The notes under the pieces were generated by a model. That model saw nothing but the letters and a program-made list of their open reading frames with translations, was not told where the DNA came from and made no database searches. Made by a program: the position numbers and the translations under genes. A stretch of DNA of 64,000 nt from Anaerolineaceae bacterium (GTDB taxonomy: Bacteria; Chloroflexota; Anaerolineae; Aggregatilineales; Phototrophicaceae), in assembly GCA_002702065.1 (NCBI GenBank), contig NZXX01000001.1, positions 62,001 to 126,000 on the forward strand. The letters run 5' to 3'. How positions within the stretch are numbered: the first letter of the stretch is position 1; the number at the start of each line of letters is the position of its first letter. This document shows positions 1 through 8,996 of the stretch, piece by piece.

Positions 1-2
1 AT

Positions 3-392
3 TTATCAGCCCTCTTTTTCCTAATTATTCCTGCTTATATATATGGTAGCTTATTCTACTTGTTCGTACCTCGATCGATAGGTGGTGGTCAGCCTTCTAG
101 TGTATATCTTATATGGGATGGCGAGGTACAAGAATTACAGCTAATTCTGCGTGAAACCGTGCCATTAGCTGACGAAATGATTTCGGCTTGTGTTTTAGCC
201 GAATCAAGCGATGGTTTACTTGTCTATAGACCGGATACGCAAGATACAATTGCAATCAGAAACAAAAATATTGTTCTAGCGATGTACGATACACCTCAAC
301 TACAGTTAGATTGTAGTCCTCCAAATCTCTCACAATCAGTATCAGAAGCCACACCTGAGCCTATAGCACCATCCGAAACACCACCGCCATGA
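3..392 (+). CDS. C-terminal part of an unidentified membrane-anchored protein
   Basis: The frame is open to the left edge of the window, so the gene begins outside it. The first 20 or so visible codons encode a hydrophobic stretch rich in Leu, Ile, Phe and Tyr that ends just before VPRSIGGG. This reads as a transmembrane helix or signal anchor. About 85 residues of presumably soluble protein follow, ending in a Pro/Ser/Glu tail (APSETPPP). I recognise no family. The coding is clearly richer in A+T than the next genes and resembles the gene at 37610-38581. TTG at 60 can be read as a start, but the open hydrophobic codons before it argue that the true start lies upstream. Confidence 0.6.
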   Translation, partial: LSALFFLIIPAYIYGSLFYLFVPRSIGGGQPSSVYLIWDGEVQELQLILRETVPLADEMISACVLAESSDGLLVYRPDTQDTIAIRNKNIVLAMYDTPQLQLDCSPPNLSQSVSEATPEPIAPSETPPP

Positions 393-417
393 AAATGAAT
401 TATAAATTTTTTGCCAG

Positions 418-1452
418 TCAATCCCCCGCACCCTGAGCCACCGCCTCGCCCTCACGCAGCGTGTCGAAGCGCCCCGTGAAGCGGGCGAACAGCCACCACA
501 GCCCATAAATCGCAAACACAACGCCGTACTCGATAAACGGGATGCGGATGACCTCATTCACCTGATAGGGCGCGCGCAGTACGGTGTAGGTGAACAGCAC
601 GCTCACGACGAAGCCCATGGAAAACAGCCACTTGACCCAGCGCTTCAGGCCGAGGCCGTGCATTTGTGTGATGATGAACATGGCGAGAAAGCCAAACAGG
701 AACATATAGATCAGGCTGGTGCCCTGATTAAACGCCACCAGCGCGGCGTGAGGCAGCACCAGGATTTCCAGCAGGAACTTCCAGTTGTTGTTCAGGTGCA
801 TCCGCGTGAACATCAGCGATCCCTGAATCATAACCAGAATAACATGGGCAAAGCCGAGCAGATGCCCCCAGGTCGGCACCATCGGGTGAAACCAGAAGGT
901 GTAGATCACGGCGAAGCTGAACGCATAACCATGATAGTCGCGCAGCCAGCGGTAGAACTCTTTGCGGAATTTGACCTTGCGCCCGAAGAACAGGCCGCGT
1001 CGTTTGTTCTCCATCGCCAGAATGACAACCAGCATCATAATGACGGCATATTGCGCGGTCCAACTGGGTATATCCTGCGCAATACCGTCATAAAAGAACG
1101 CGGTTTGCAGGTAATGCAGCCCGACAAACACGGCGTTGATCGCCAGCGCCCAGTAATTGGCCGGGCGCAGCTTGTCGGTGTATTTGTCATAATGCGCCCG
1201 CGCATACCAGATCGTGCCCCACACCAGCAGTTGATGCACCGCGAAGCCAATCCAGATGGTGGCGCGGCTCCAGAAAGTCGGCTCGGCCAGTTTCCATTCA
1301 TAGAAAAAACCGATGTCATCGGCTGGCGGCGTCGCCAGTTCAAAGCGCAGCAGCCATGTACCCAGTGCGACAATGCCCAGGCAGACCAGGACCGTTACGA
1401 TCAGGCCATAGTCGACGGCACGCTGGCCGTTCAGGTTGTTTCGTGAAAGCAT
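418..1452 (-). CDS. Polytopic membrane protein of unknown function (about 10 TM segments)
   Basis: The 344-residue product alternates hydrophobic segments and short loops along its whole length, about ten predicted transmembrane helices. The start is supported by a GGGGGAAC Shine-Dalgarno sequence just upstream of the ATG. His and Trp residues cluster near the middle of the chain (FWFHPMVPTWGH and similar), which loosely recalls haem-binding membrane proteins, but no diagnostic haem or transporter motif is visible. It is transcribed away from the aldehyde dehydrogenase gene on its right, so both may be driven from the 1453-1615 gap. The function cannot be assigned from sequence alone. Confidence 0.8.
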   Translation of the reverse strand: MLSRNNLNGQRAVDYGLIVTVLVCLGIVALGTWLLRFELATPPADDIGFFYEWKLAEPTFWSRATIWIGFAVHQLLVWGTIWYARAHYDKYTDKLRPANYWALAINAVFVGLHYLQTAFFYDGIAQDIPSWTAQYAVIMMLVVILAMENKRRGLFFGRKVKFRKEFYRWLRDYHGYAFSFAVIYTFWFHPMVPTWGHLLGFAHVILVMIQGSLMFTRMHLNNNWKFLLEILVLPHAALVAFNQGTSLIYMFLFGFLAMFIITQMHGLGLKRWVKWLFSMGFVVSVLFTYTVLRAPYQVNEVIRIPFIEYGVVFAIYGLWWLFARFTGRFDTLREGEAVAQGAGD

Positions 1453-1570
1453 TGTTCCCCCAATGCGGTTGTTCAGTCTCAGCCTGATTATAGAACCCAG
1501 TGCTGGCCGTGACCGTAGATTTTCATCAATGGCTCACGCACTCCCTAACCAGCACTAAGCCTGGTGGATA

Positions 1571-1590
1571 GGCTGCGTTATAATGCCTGC
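1571..1590 (+). promoter_or_regulatory. -10 promoter element (TATAAT at 1579-1584) before aldehyde dehydrogenase
   Basis: A perfect TATAAT lies in GGCTGCGTTATAATGCCTGC. The first possible ATG of the aldehyde dehydrogenase frame (1583) overlaps this box, which argues for the ATG at 1616 as the real start. No convincing -35 is seen. Seventeen of the 20 bases recur at 59780-59799. Confidence 0.5.
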
Positions 1591-1615
1591 CCACCCGACA
1601 GGAATTGAACGCGCT

Positions 1616-3109
1616 ATGGAACAGAACCACAGCATTCCGGTTATCAATCCGCTAACTGGCACCGCCATTGGCACCATTACCGCTGCGACGGATGCGGACG
1701 TTCATGCGGCGGTGATGCGTGCCCGTGCGGCGGAACCGGGCTGGGCGGCGCTGGGCGTCAAGGCGCGAATCCGACTGCTGTGTCGCTGGGCGGATTCGCT
1801 CTGGCATGAACCTGACCCGCTGCTGGACATCATCTGCGCCGAAACCGGCAAGACCCGCCTGAGCGCATTCAACGAATTGTTCGTGGTGGATAACACGCTG
1901 GCCTATTACCGCTATCATGGGCCGCGTTTGCTGCGACCCCAGACCCGCCGCGTGCTGTTCCCGGTTTTTCAATGGGCAAGGGTGCACTACAAGCCGCATG
2001 GCGTGGCCGGGTTTATCACCCCCTGGAATTTCCCGTATCTGCTGGCCTTCTGTGACGTGATACCCGCCCTCATCGCAGGCAATACGGCGGTCATCAAACC
2101 GAGCGAACTGACTCCGTTCACCGCGCATTACGGCGTGGATAGGATGCACAAAACGGGTATCCCGGCGGATGTTGTGCAGATCGTTGATGGTGCGGGCGAA
2201 ACCGGGGCGGCGCTGGTCGAGCAGGTCGATTATCTGGCCTTTACCGGCAGCACGGCTGTGGGGCGCAAGGTCGCGGCGCGGGCTGCGGAACGGTTGATCC
2301 CCTACAGCCTGGAACTCGGCGGCAATGATCCGCTGATTGTGCTGCGCGATGCCGACCTGGATCAGGCGGTGTCCGGCACGCTGATCGGCGCGATGGAGAA
2401 CGCGGGGCAGGCCTGTACCAGTGTGGAACGGGTTTATGTTGAAGCGGCCATTTATGAGGCTTTTCTGGAACGTCTGCAAGCGCGGGCTGCTGACCTCAAG
2501 CTGGGCACCGGCTACGACGATCACGTCGGCAGCCTGAAGAACGAACGCGAATTGCTGCGCACCGAGGCGCATATTGACGACGCCGTACGCAAAGGGGCGC
2601 GGCTGCTGGTGGGGGGCAAGCGCCGCCCGGACCTGGGACCGTTGTTCTTCGAGCCAACTATACTTGTCGGGGTGGATCACAGCATGGCGGTGATCCAGAC
2701 GGAAACGTTTGGGCCGTTGGTGGCGGTCATGCCGGTCGCCGATTCAGCCGAAGCGGTGCGGTTGGCGAATGACACACCTTACGGGTTATCCGGCGGCCTC
2801 TACACCCGTGACCTGCAACATGGTGAGCGGCTGGCCCTGCAAATGGACAGCGGCGACGTCAGCATCAATCGCCCGTTGTCGATCTGGGGTGCGCCTGCCG
2901 CGCCGATGGGTGGGCAGAAAACCAGCGGTAGTGGCCGCCGTAACGGACCCGAAGGGCTGCGCCGGTTTGTTGCATCGCAAACGATTGTGTTCGATGGGGT
3001 ACCCCGCTGGCTGGTGCCGCCGGGGTTGGTTCACCTTACCCCGTTTTTGCGCCGCCTGATTGTTCTGCGCCGCCGCTTCATGAGTTTCCTGCCCTTCCTT
3101 CGTCCATGA
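1616..3109 (+). CDS. Aldehyde dehydrogenase family protein (NAD(P)-dependent)
   Basis: The 497-residue product has the usual length and layout of the aldehyde dehydrogenase superfamily. These enzymes oxidise aldehydes to acids with NAD(P). Visible landmarks are the cofactor-binding GNTAVIKPSELTPF block, FTGSTAVG, the general base Glu in LELGGND (E233 counted from the ATG at 1616), and the catalytic Cys in GQACTS (C267). ETFGPLVAV and the C-terminal GGQKTSGSGRRNG also fit. The start at 1616 is chosen because AGGAA lies 11 bases upstream and the alternative ATG at 1583 sits in a promoter box. The last 30 residues are unusually hydrophobic and basic (RRLIVLRRRFMSFLPFLRP), which could give membrane association as in fatty-aldehyde dehydrogenases. 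The substrate is unknown and the neighbours do not define a pathway. Confidence 0.93.
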   Translation: MEQNHSIPVINPLTGTAIGTITAATDADVHAAVMRARAAEPGWAALGVKARIRLLCRWADSLWHEPDPLLDIICAETGKTRLSAFNELFVVDNTLAYYRYHGPRLLRPQTRRVLFPVFQWARVHYKPHGVAGFITPWNFPYLLAFCDVIPALIAGNTAVIKPSELTPFTAHYGVDRMHKTGIPADVVQIVDGAGETGAALVEQVDYLAFTGSTAVGRKVAARAAERLIPYSLELGGNDPLIVLRDADLDQAVSGTLIGAMENAGQACTSVERVYVEAAIYEAFLERLQARAADLKLGTGYDDHVGSLKNERELLRTEAHIDDAVRKGARLLVGGKRRPDLGPLFFEPTILVGVDHSMAVIQTETFGPLVAVMPVADSAEAVRLANDTPYGLSGGLYTRDLQHGERLALQMDSGDVSINRPLSIWGAPAAPMGGQKTSGSGRRNGPEGLRRFVASQTIVFDGVPRWLVPPGLVHLTPFLRRLIVLRRRFMSFLPFLRP

Positions 3110-3146
3110 ATTTTGTAAAATTGTGGAAAAATTCATTTCTCATTGA

Positions 3147-3175
3147 TTGATCACCACAAAATCCACGCTTACACT
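3147..3175 (+). promoter_or_regulatory. Promoter of the CpaF-type ATPase gene
   Basis: TTGATC (3147-3152) and TACACT (3170-3175) are separated by 17 bases, matching housekeeping sigma-factor spacing. The predicted transcript start is about 30 bases before the ATG at 3211, leaving room for the ATAAGG ribosome-binding site. Confidence 0.55.
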
Positions 3176-3210
3176 AACAAAATAAGCGACAGGTATAAGG
3201 GTGATTGACG

Positions 3211-4713
3211 ATGTCATCATTTCTCCAACGCAGATTACGTGAAGAACAAGGCGACGCAGCAGGGGCTGACGACGAATTTGCCCAATTGATTAATGAACTG
3301 GGCGAAGCACCTGCCGCCGAACCAGCGAAAAAGGCGCAGGCCGCCGCGGCCAAAGTGCAGCGGGTGGGGCATCTGAGCGAGCCGATCCGGCTGGATACCG
3401 GCTACACTGTGCCAGGCAAAATGCGTACCTCGACAAAAGTTATGCAACTGCGCAAACAACTGCGCACCAAGCTGCTTGGCTTCGAAGATGAAGCCGATCA
3501 CTGGCAGCGCGGCGACGCGGAAAAAGAAAAGATGATCACCGGGCGGCTGCAAACCGTCCTGCAAAAGATGGATGTCCGCTTGTCTGGTTCCGAAATGGCG
3601 GAACTGACCGATGGCCTGCTGAACGACTTGCTTGGCTTTGGCGCGATTCAGCCGCTGGTGGAAGACCCTGGCTGCTCCGAAATCATGGTGAACGGCCACG
3701 ATGTCATCTTCGCCGAGTTCAAAGGCAAATTGCAGGAGACTGACATTGTATTCGACGATGAGGACCATGTGCGGTTTACCGCCAAGCGCATTGTGCGTCC
3801 GCTAGGCCGTGATCTGTCACGTCAGAATCCGATGGTTGATGCGCGTCTGCCAGATGGTTCGCGCGTGCATGTGGTTTCTGACCCATCTGCCCTGAACGGG
3901 ACCACGATTACGATCCGTAAATTCCCGTCCGAGCGCATTACCGTCGATCATCTGATCAACTGGAAGTCGATGACCCGCGATATGGCGATGTTCTTTGAAG
4001 CCTGCGTGGTGTCTCGCCTGAATATCGTCGTGTCCGGTGGTACGGGTTCCGGTAAAACGACGCTGCTCAATGTCCTCAGTTCGTTCATCCCGGAGGACGA
4101 GCGCATTATCACCATTGAAGATTCGGCGGAACTGCAACTGGCCCAGCGGCATGTGGTTCGGCTGGAAACCGCCCCGCCGATTCCCGGCAGCAAATCTGAT
4201 GGTCGCCTCGAAATCCGCGATCTGGTGAAAGGGTCGCTGCGTATGCGGCCTGACCGTCTGGTGATTGGTGAATGTCGTTCCGGTGAAGCGCTGGACATGC
4301 TTCAGGCCATGAACACCGGCCACGATGGGTCGCTGACCACAGTGCACAGCAACAGCCCGCGTGATGCGATTGCCCGTCTGGAAACGCTGTGTATGATGGC
4401 CGGAATGGATCTGCCCGTGCTGACCATCCGCCAGCAGATTGCCGGTGCGGTTGACCTCATCGTGCAGCAGGCTCGTTTGAAGGATGGCAGCCGTAAGGTG
4501 GTGCAGGCTACAGAAGTGCAGGGCATGGAAGGCGAAAACATTACCCTGCAGGACATTTTCGTCTACCGGACGCCTGGCCAGACCGATCTCGGCTACTCAC
4601 ATGAAGGCGGCGGACGCATCGAGGGGACGGGCTTCCGGCCTAAATCCGTCGAGCGCTTCAAACAGTTCGGGTTCAACCTGCCGGCGCGCATCTTCCAGCA
4701 GCCCAAAGATTAA
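3211..4713 (+). CDS. CpaF/TadA-type secretion ATPase (type II/IV secretion family)
   Basis: This is a cytoplasmic hexameric ATPase of the CpaF class, which in other bacteria powers assembly of Flp/Tad pili or related secretion. The 500-residue product has a variable Ala/Glu-rich N-terminus (about residues 1-60), then the conserved N-terminal domain (LLGFGAIQPLVEDPGCSEIM). The RecA-like core carries Walker A GGTGSGKT (K282), the Asp box IITIEDSAEL, Walker B-like LVIGECRSGEA (E354) and the His box TGHDGSLTTVHSNSP. ATG 3211 follows ATAAGG at good spacing; TTG 3205 in frame is less likely. It stands alone: no TadB/TadC, prepilin, CpaB or CpaE gene lies within the window, and a strong terminator follows directly. 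It may serve a pilus encoded elsewhere. The C-terminal extension after the core (FVYRTPGQTD onwards) matches the family. Confidence 0.95.
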   Translation: MSSFLQRRLREEQGDAAGADDEFAQLINELGEAPAAEPAKKAQAAAAKVQRVGHLSEPIRLDTGYTVPGKMRTSTKVMQLRKQLRTKLLGFEDEADHWQRGDAEKEKMITGRLQTVLQKMDVRLSGSEMAELTDGLLNDLLGFGAIQPLVEDPGCSEIMVNGHDVIFAEFKGKLQETDIVFDDEDHVRFTAKRIVRPLGRDLSRQNPMVDARLPDGSRVHVVSDPSALNGTTITIRKFPSERITVDHLINWKSMTRDMAMFFEACVVSRLNIVVSGGTGSGKTTLLNVLSSFIPEDERIITIEDSAELQLAQRHVVRLETAPPIPGSKSDGRLEIRDLVKGSLRMRPDRLVIGECRSGEALDMLQAMNTGHDGSLTTVHSNSPRDAIARLETLCMMAGMDLPVLTIRQQIAGAVDLIVQQARLKDGSRKVVQATEVQGMEGENITLQDIFVYRTPGQTDLGYSHEGGGRIEGTGFRPKSVERFKQFGFNLPARIFQQPKD

Positions 4714-4740
4714 CTCGTTCACCCATCCATTGAACAAACA

Positions 4741-4773
4741 ACGCACCGGGGACCTGCCTCGGTGCGTTTTTCT
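4741..4773 (+). terminator. Rho-independent terminator after the CpaF-type gene
   Basis: ACGCACCG (4741-4748) pairs perfectly with CGGTGCGT (4760-4767), followed by TTTTTCTTTT. It sits 27 bases after the stop codon and ends the single-gene transcript before the oppositely oriented serA. Confidence 0.85.
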
Positions 4774-4797
4774 TTTGCACAAATGTGTATTCCGCTA

Positions 4798-5781
4798 TCA
4801 CCCGGCGGGTTTTGCCACCTTGTCCAGCACGGCGGGGTTGCACACGTTCTGGTAGGTGCCGCTGGTCAGCGCATCGACCACCAGCTGCGCCGCTTCGACG
4901 CCGACGTTGATCTGTGCGTCGGACGTGCTGGCAGCCAGATGCGGCGTGTCAATCACATTCTTGAGGCCAACCAGCGGGTGATCCTGGGGCGGCGGTTCAA
5001 ATTCGTAGACATCCAGCGCGGCGCCGGCGACATGCCCATCCTTGATGCCCTGTGCCAGATCCGCATCATTGATCAGGGCGCCTCGGGCGGCGTTGATGAT
5101 GCGCACACCTTTTTTCATCTTGGCGATACTGGCCGCGTTGATCATGTGGCGGGTTTCATCGGTGACGAGGCTGTGCAGCGTGATGAAATCGGCTCTGCCG
5201 TACAGGTCGTCGAGGCTCACTTTTTCGATACCCAGCGAGGCTAATGCCGATGCTTCGACGTAGGGGTCAAAGCCGATGACTGTCATCTCGAAGGCGATGG
5301 CGCGTTTGGCGACTTCGCGCCCGATGCGCCCCAGCCCGACAATGCCCAGAGTCTTGCCCTTCAGTTCGACGCCACCGAATGCCTTGCGATCCCACGCCCC
5401 ATTGCGCAGCGAGGCGTCACCCTGCGGGATATTGCGGGCCAGCGCCAGCATCAGGCCAAACGTGAACTCGGCGGTTGAAATGGTATTGCCGCCGGGGGTG
5501 TTCATCACCACCACACCATGTGCTGTCGCCGCGTCGAGGTCGACATTATCCACACCCACACCAGCGCGGGCGATTACTTTCAGTTTGCTGCCAGCCTGAA
5601 TAAGCTCGGCATCAGCCGTTGTGCCGCTGCGGATAATGATGGCATCGGCATCGCCAATAGCCGCCAGCGTTTCATCGCGTTTCATATTGCCCGGCGCGGT
5701 GACACGCAGCGCGTCAGATTTACTCAGCACATCCAGCGCCGCCTGGTCAACATTGTCCGGGATCAGTACGTGAAAGGTCAT
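4798..5781 (-). CDS. serA: D-3-phosphoglycerate dehydrogenase, short form without ACT domain
   Basis: Catalyses NAD-dependent oxidation of 3-phosphoglycerate to 3-phosphohydroxypyruvate, the first step of serine synthesis. The Rossmann motif GIVGLGRIGREVAKRA is followed by a basic/acidic pattern and the catalytic triad regions: Arg in NAARGALI, Glu in VYEFEPP and His in DTPHLAAST. At 327 residues it ends soon after the catalytic domain and lacks the C-terminal ACT domain that gives serine feedback in long forms, so direct allosteric control by serine is not expected. The start at 5781 is chosen because GGAG lies upstream of ATGACCTTTCACG. The longer frame to 5817 has no such signal. The gene lies 108 bases downstream of a class V aminotransferase in the same orientation, as expected for a serine operon. 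Confidence 0.93.
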   Translation of the reverse strand: MTFHVLIPDNVDQAALDVLSKSDALRVTAPGNMKRDETLAAIGDADAIIIRSGTTADAELIQAGSKLKVIARAGVGVDNVDLDAATAHGVVVMNTPGGNTISTAEFTFGLMLALARNIPQGDASLRNGAWDRKAFGGVELKGKTLGIVGLGRIGREVAKRAIAFEMTVIGFDPYVEASALASLGIEKVSLDDLYGRADFITLHSLVTDETRHMINAASIAKMKKGVRIINAARGALINDADLAQGIKDGHVAGAALDVYEFEPPPQDHPLVGLKNVIDTPHLAASTSDAQINVGVEAAQLVVDALTSGTYQNVCNPAVLDKVAKPAG

Positions 5782-5889
5782 AAGGGGTTGTCTCCAGTTT
5801 TCCACTTGGTCCAGCATTGATCGAATGGTAGAAAACTGCCGGGTGAAATGTGATCGACCCGGCAGCGAATTATCAGTTTGATAACGTCC

Positions 5890-6978
5890 TTATGCGCCCA
5901 AAAATTCGTCCAGCCCGCCCAGGACTTCCTCAAGGGTGGTGGGTTGCATATCGCCCATATGCGCGATACGGAAGGTCTTGCCCTTGATCTTGCCGTAGCC
6001 CTTGTCCATTTCGAAGCCCTTGCCCTTCATGAACTTCGCCATGTCGTTGACATCAATGCCACGCGAATTATCGACCGTGGTCACGGTGTTGGAGCGATAG
6101 CCGTCCTGCGCGAACAGGCCAAAATCGCGATCCAGCGCCCACTGGTGCGTCATGTCGCGCATCTGCTGGTGGCGTGTCCACCGGTTTTCCAGCCCTTCGG
6201 CCAGGATGTCATCCAGCTGCTTGTCGGCAGCAAACATCAGCGCGATCGGCGGGGTAGAGGGCGTGTTGTTCTTTTGCAGGCTTTTTTCCAGCTCGAGGAA
6301 GTCGAAATAATAGCCACGGTTGGTCACCTGTTTGGCGCGTTCCAGCACCTGATCACTGACCGACGCAAAGGCAATGCCGGGTGGCAGAGCAAACGCTTTT
6401 TGCGACGAGGTAAGGGCAATGTCGATACCCCAGTCGTCGGCGCGCAGTTCCGTGCCCAGGAAGCCGCTGACCGTATCGACCAGCAGCAGGGTGTCGTTGT
6501 ACTGCTTGACGACTTCGCCAATTTCCTTGATCGGGTTGGTGACGCCGGTGCTGGTTTCGTTGTGGACCACGCACACCGCATCGTAGGTTTCTTTTTTCAG
6601 GGCGTCGGCGACCATCTCGGCAGTATGGGCCTGACCCCATTCCACGTTGATAATATCCACCTGTTTGCCGTTGAGCTGGCTGATTTCCGCCCAGCGTTCG
6701 CTGAATGCGCCGCCGGTCAGGTGCAGCGCCTTGCGGTCATCGCGGATACAGTTGCGGGATGCGCCTTCCCACAGGCCGGTGCCGGACGAGCCACTGACGA
6801 ACACGCGGCTTTCGGTCAAAAAAACCTGGCGCAGCTTGGTTTGCAACCGGGCAAACAGGTCCGCAAAGGCGGATGAACGATGGCCGATCATCCATTCAGT
6901 CTGTGCTTCAAGAATCTCGGGGCGCACTTCAACGGGACCGGGAATAACCAATCGCGGATGGCCGTTTTTCGTCATCAT
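5890..6978 (-). CDS. Class V PLP-dependent aminotransferase, likely phosphoserine/serine-pathway
   Basis: The 362-residue fold-type I aminotransferase belongs to the alanine-glyoxylate/serine-pyruvate aminotransferase group. PLP-binding features are the Asp in LLVDTVSG (D168) and the Schiff-base lysine in SSQKAFALPPG (K194). The N-terminal IPGPVEVRPEI and SSGTGLWEGA blocks are also typical. Because serA follows immediately downstream, the simplest inference is that it makes phosphoserine from phosphohydroxypyruvate, the SerC role, as class V relatives do in some bacteria and archaea lacking classical SerC. A serine-glyoxylate role is an alternative. GAGGAG lies upstream of two adjacent ATG codons, so the start is 6978 or 6975. 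A candidate promoter lies at 7048-7076. Confidence 0.9.
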   Translation of the reverse strand: MMTKNGHPRLVIPGPVEVRPEILEAQTEWMIGHRSSAFADLFARLQTKLRQVFLTESRVFVSGSSGTGLWEGASRNCIRDDRKALHLTGGAFSERWAEISQLNGKQVDIINVEWGQAHTAEMVADALKKETYDAVCVVHNETSTGVTNPIKEIGEVVKQYNDTLLLVDTVSGFLGTELRADDWGIDIALTSSQKAFALPPGIAFASVSDQVLERAKQVTNRGYYFDFLELEKSLQKNNTPSTPPIALMFAADKQLDDILAEGLENRWTRHQQMRDMTHQWALDRDFGLFAQDGYRSNTVTTVDNSRGIDVNDMAKFMKGKGFEMDKGYGKIKGKTFRIAHMGDMQPTTLEEVLGGLDEFLGA

Positions 6979-7047
6979 GAATTCTCCTCACCGGGGCATT
7001 ATTTGTGAAAGGCGGCACAATAATAACACATGAATCATCAAGGCCAT

Positions 7048-7076
7048 ATTATAAAACTGAAATGGCTCTTACAAAA
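7048..7076 (-). promoter_or_regulatory. Promoter of the aminotransferase-serA operon
   Basis: On the minus strand TTTTGT (7071-7076) and a perfect TATAAT (7048-7053) are spaced 17 bases apart. The predicted transcript would carry about 60 untranslated bases before the ATG at 6978. Confidence 0.5.
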
Positions 7077-7173
7077 CGCCAAATCTCAAGCATCACTCTA
7101 ACATCGCGGGTTTCAATTATATGATATGGTAAAGATAATTCGTCAAATGCCCTTATCTGGAGGCTTTCATCTT

Positions 7174-7791
7174 ATGCCATCCTTGCCCAGTGACCGAGCG
7201 GAAGTGTTTCTGATGCAGGTGGAGGAAAAAATACGTGCGCTGCTGCGGGAATATTCGGAAGGTCACCTGAACAGCGAGCAATTTCATGTGATTTATGAGC
7301 GTTATGCCGGGCAGCGGTTGATTGCCCAGCAGGCCATGTTGACCGGCGATGATGAAGTCCTTCAAGATGCCACCGCAGAACAATCGACCATTGCCATCAA
7401 GGATGCGCACATGGGTAAGGCGCTGGGGCTGCGCATTTATCACCACCATACCGGCGCATTGATCGAAACGCTGGGCGAGTTTGACGTCTCCGCTTTTGTG
7501 ATTTCGCCGGTGCTGTCCGAACTGCTTCAGTCGCTTCGGGCCGGTAAGGTGGTGCGGTCACGGGCAGAACGTCTGGAAGATCGCCGCTGGCTGCTGTTTG
7601 CCGTCCAGCCGCTGACCAGCGTCGTCACCTTGTTTCGCAACGAGCCATCCCCTTTGCAGGTGCGCGAAATTCAGCGGTTGCACGAGGACTTTGAGGCAGC
7701 TAACGAAGCCAGCCTCAATACGGACGAGCCTGACGCCAAGAAGCTGGCCTATCCGTTTTATGCCTTCGTGCAGCGCAAATACCGAAAATAA
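7174..7791 (+). CDS. Hypothetical protein (205 aa), cytoplasmic
   Basis: I do not recognise a family. The start at 7174 is set by a GGAGG at 7159-7163; an upstream in-frame ATG at 7126 lacks one. The chain opens with an amphipathic helical region (VEEKIRALLREYSEGHLNSEQF), followed by a mixed alpha/beta part with regular hydrophobic strands (WLLFAVQPLTSVVTLF) and a charged helical C-terminus. There is no signal peptide, membrane span or metal motif. The helix with EGHLNSEQFHVIYERY suggests a short helical-hairpin oligomerisation module. The gene is convergent with the zinc-ribbon gene, with only 4 bases between their ends. Confidence 0.75.
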   Translation: MPSLPSDRAEVFLMQVEEKIRALLREYSEGHLNSEQFHVIYERYAGQRLIAQQAMLTGDDEVLQDATAEQSTIAIKDAHMGKALGLRIYHHHTGALIETLGEFDVSAFVISPVLSELLQSLRAGKVVRSRAERLEDRRWLLFAVQPLTSVVTLFRNEPSPLQVREIQRLHEDFEAANEASLNTDEPDAKKLAYPFYAFVQRKYRK

Positions 7792-7795
7792 AGCA

Positions 7796-8872
7796 CTAGC
7801 CGCCAGCGGGTTCCAGTGAATTGCAGTCCGGTTGATTAGTCAGCACGCCAACTTTGAAAGTCCACGTCGATTCGATAGGCATACTCATCCAAGCCGATTG
7901 TTCCAGGTTACAGGCATAGTCGTTGCTATCGGCCCGGAAATGCACGATGTAACGCGCCTGCCTGTCCCCCTCGCGCTCACAGCCAATGCAGGTGCCTGAC
8001 TGGGTGATATTCGTATCCGGCCAGTAGGGCTCGTCATTGACGCTGTCGCCATCAGCGCGGACGGATCGTTCGTAGCCCCAGCGGTTGACCGTAAAATAAC
8101 ACATCTGATCGTAGACCGGTTCCTCGCGGTAACGGGTGCGGCATTCGCGCCGTTCGCTGTATGTGCCATCGCCATTGTCGACCCGCATGGTTGAACATTC
8201 CTGCCCATCCGGAATTTGCCGGTAGCTGCGTACTTCGCTGCGGCGGCTGATGCTGTAGGCATCAGCGGGCATCACGTCGCACCATGCGTTCTGGGCACGC
8301 GGCGCAAATTCATCAATGCTGATTTCGCGCGTCCAGCTGTGGCCGGTTACATAGGCGGTCGTATCACGCTTCCAGAAGACGGCTGCCAACCCACCGAGGA
8401 TTACGACGGCGACCAGCCCCATGATGCCGTACAGCATCAGGTTATTGCGGCGTGGCTTTGGCTGACCGTTCTGGCTCAGCCCGGCGGCATCCAGCTTGGC
8501 ATCGTAACGTTTCTGTGCCACATTGCTGGACCCGGCAGCCTGAAAACTCTGGCCATCGGCGATGACCTGTTCATCCGTCACCAACTGCGCTTTTTCAGCA
8601 TCGGCGAGTGGTGTGCCGCACTGCTGGCAGAATTGCGTATTGGCGCTGTTGAGCGTGTCGCAGTTGGGGCAGATAACGTCGGCCCCATAATAAACATGGT
8701 CTTTGACGGCGACCTTCTCATCATCCGAAGGGAAATAACGCGCCTCATCGTCCTGCGGGGCACCGCAGTTGGGGCAGAAGCGGTGGGTTTTACCGAGTAA
8801 TTTTTTTGTGCCGCAGTACTTACAGTCCCACAGCATTTCATAAACTTGTTCACTGCTCATCGACACATCCAA
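7796..8872 (-). CDS. Double zinc-ribbon membrane protein with extracytoplasmic C-terminus
   Basis: The 358-residue protein starts with two zinc ribbons: CKYCGTKK...FCPNCGAP near residues 17-38 and CPNCDTLN...FCQQCGTP near residues 68-87. A linker then leads to one transmembrane helix (LYGIMGLVAVVILGGLAAVF) around residue 150. The remaining part of nearly 190 residues should lie outside the membrane. It contains several cysteines (DGQECSTM, ECRTRY, CIGCE, YACNLE) that could form disulfides or a further metal site. Zinc-ribbon/TM proteins of this kind are common in Chloroflexota, but their role is not established; a scaffold or sensing role is inference. ATG 8872 and ATG 8860 are both possible starts, with only weak ribosome-binding sequences. 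Confidence 0.85.
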   Translation of the reverse strand: MDVSMSSEQVYEMLWDCKYCGTKKLLGKTHRFCPNCGAPQDDEARYFPSDDEKVAVKDHVYYGADVICPNCDTLNSANTQFCQQCGTPLADAEKAQLVTDEQVIADGQSFQAAGSSNVAQKRYDAKLDAAGLSQNGQPKPRRNNLMLYGIMGLVAVVILGGLAAVFWKRDTTAYVTGHSWTREISIDEFAPRAQNAWCDVMPADAYSISRRSEVRSYRQIPDGQECSTMRVDNGDGTYSERRECRTRYREEPVYDQMCYFTVNRWGYERSVRADGDSVNDEPYWPDTNITQSGTCIGCEREGDRQARYIVHFRADSNDYACNLEQSAWMSMPIESTWTFKVGVLTNQPDCNSLEPAGG

Positions 8873-8996
8873 CGTTTGCTTTGATGTTTACCCTATTATA
8901 TACCCGTGCCCCCTGATACGGGATTAAACAGCGCACCGGGGCGAAACTCGTTATACTGAAACGAATGATGCCTGGATAAAAACCCCGGAGGTACCG

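Noticed and set aside
1652-2680. Antisense frame of 342 codons over aldehyde dehydrogenase
   Set aside because: The plus-strand frame has all aldehyde dehydrogenase motifs; the antisense sequence is only a shadow.
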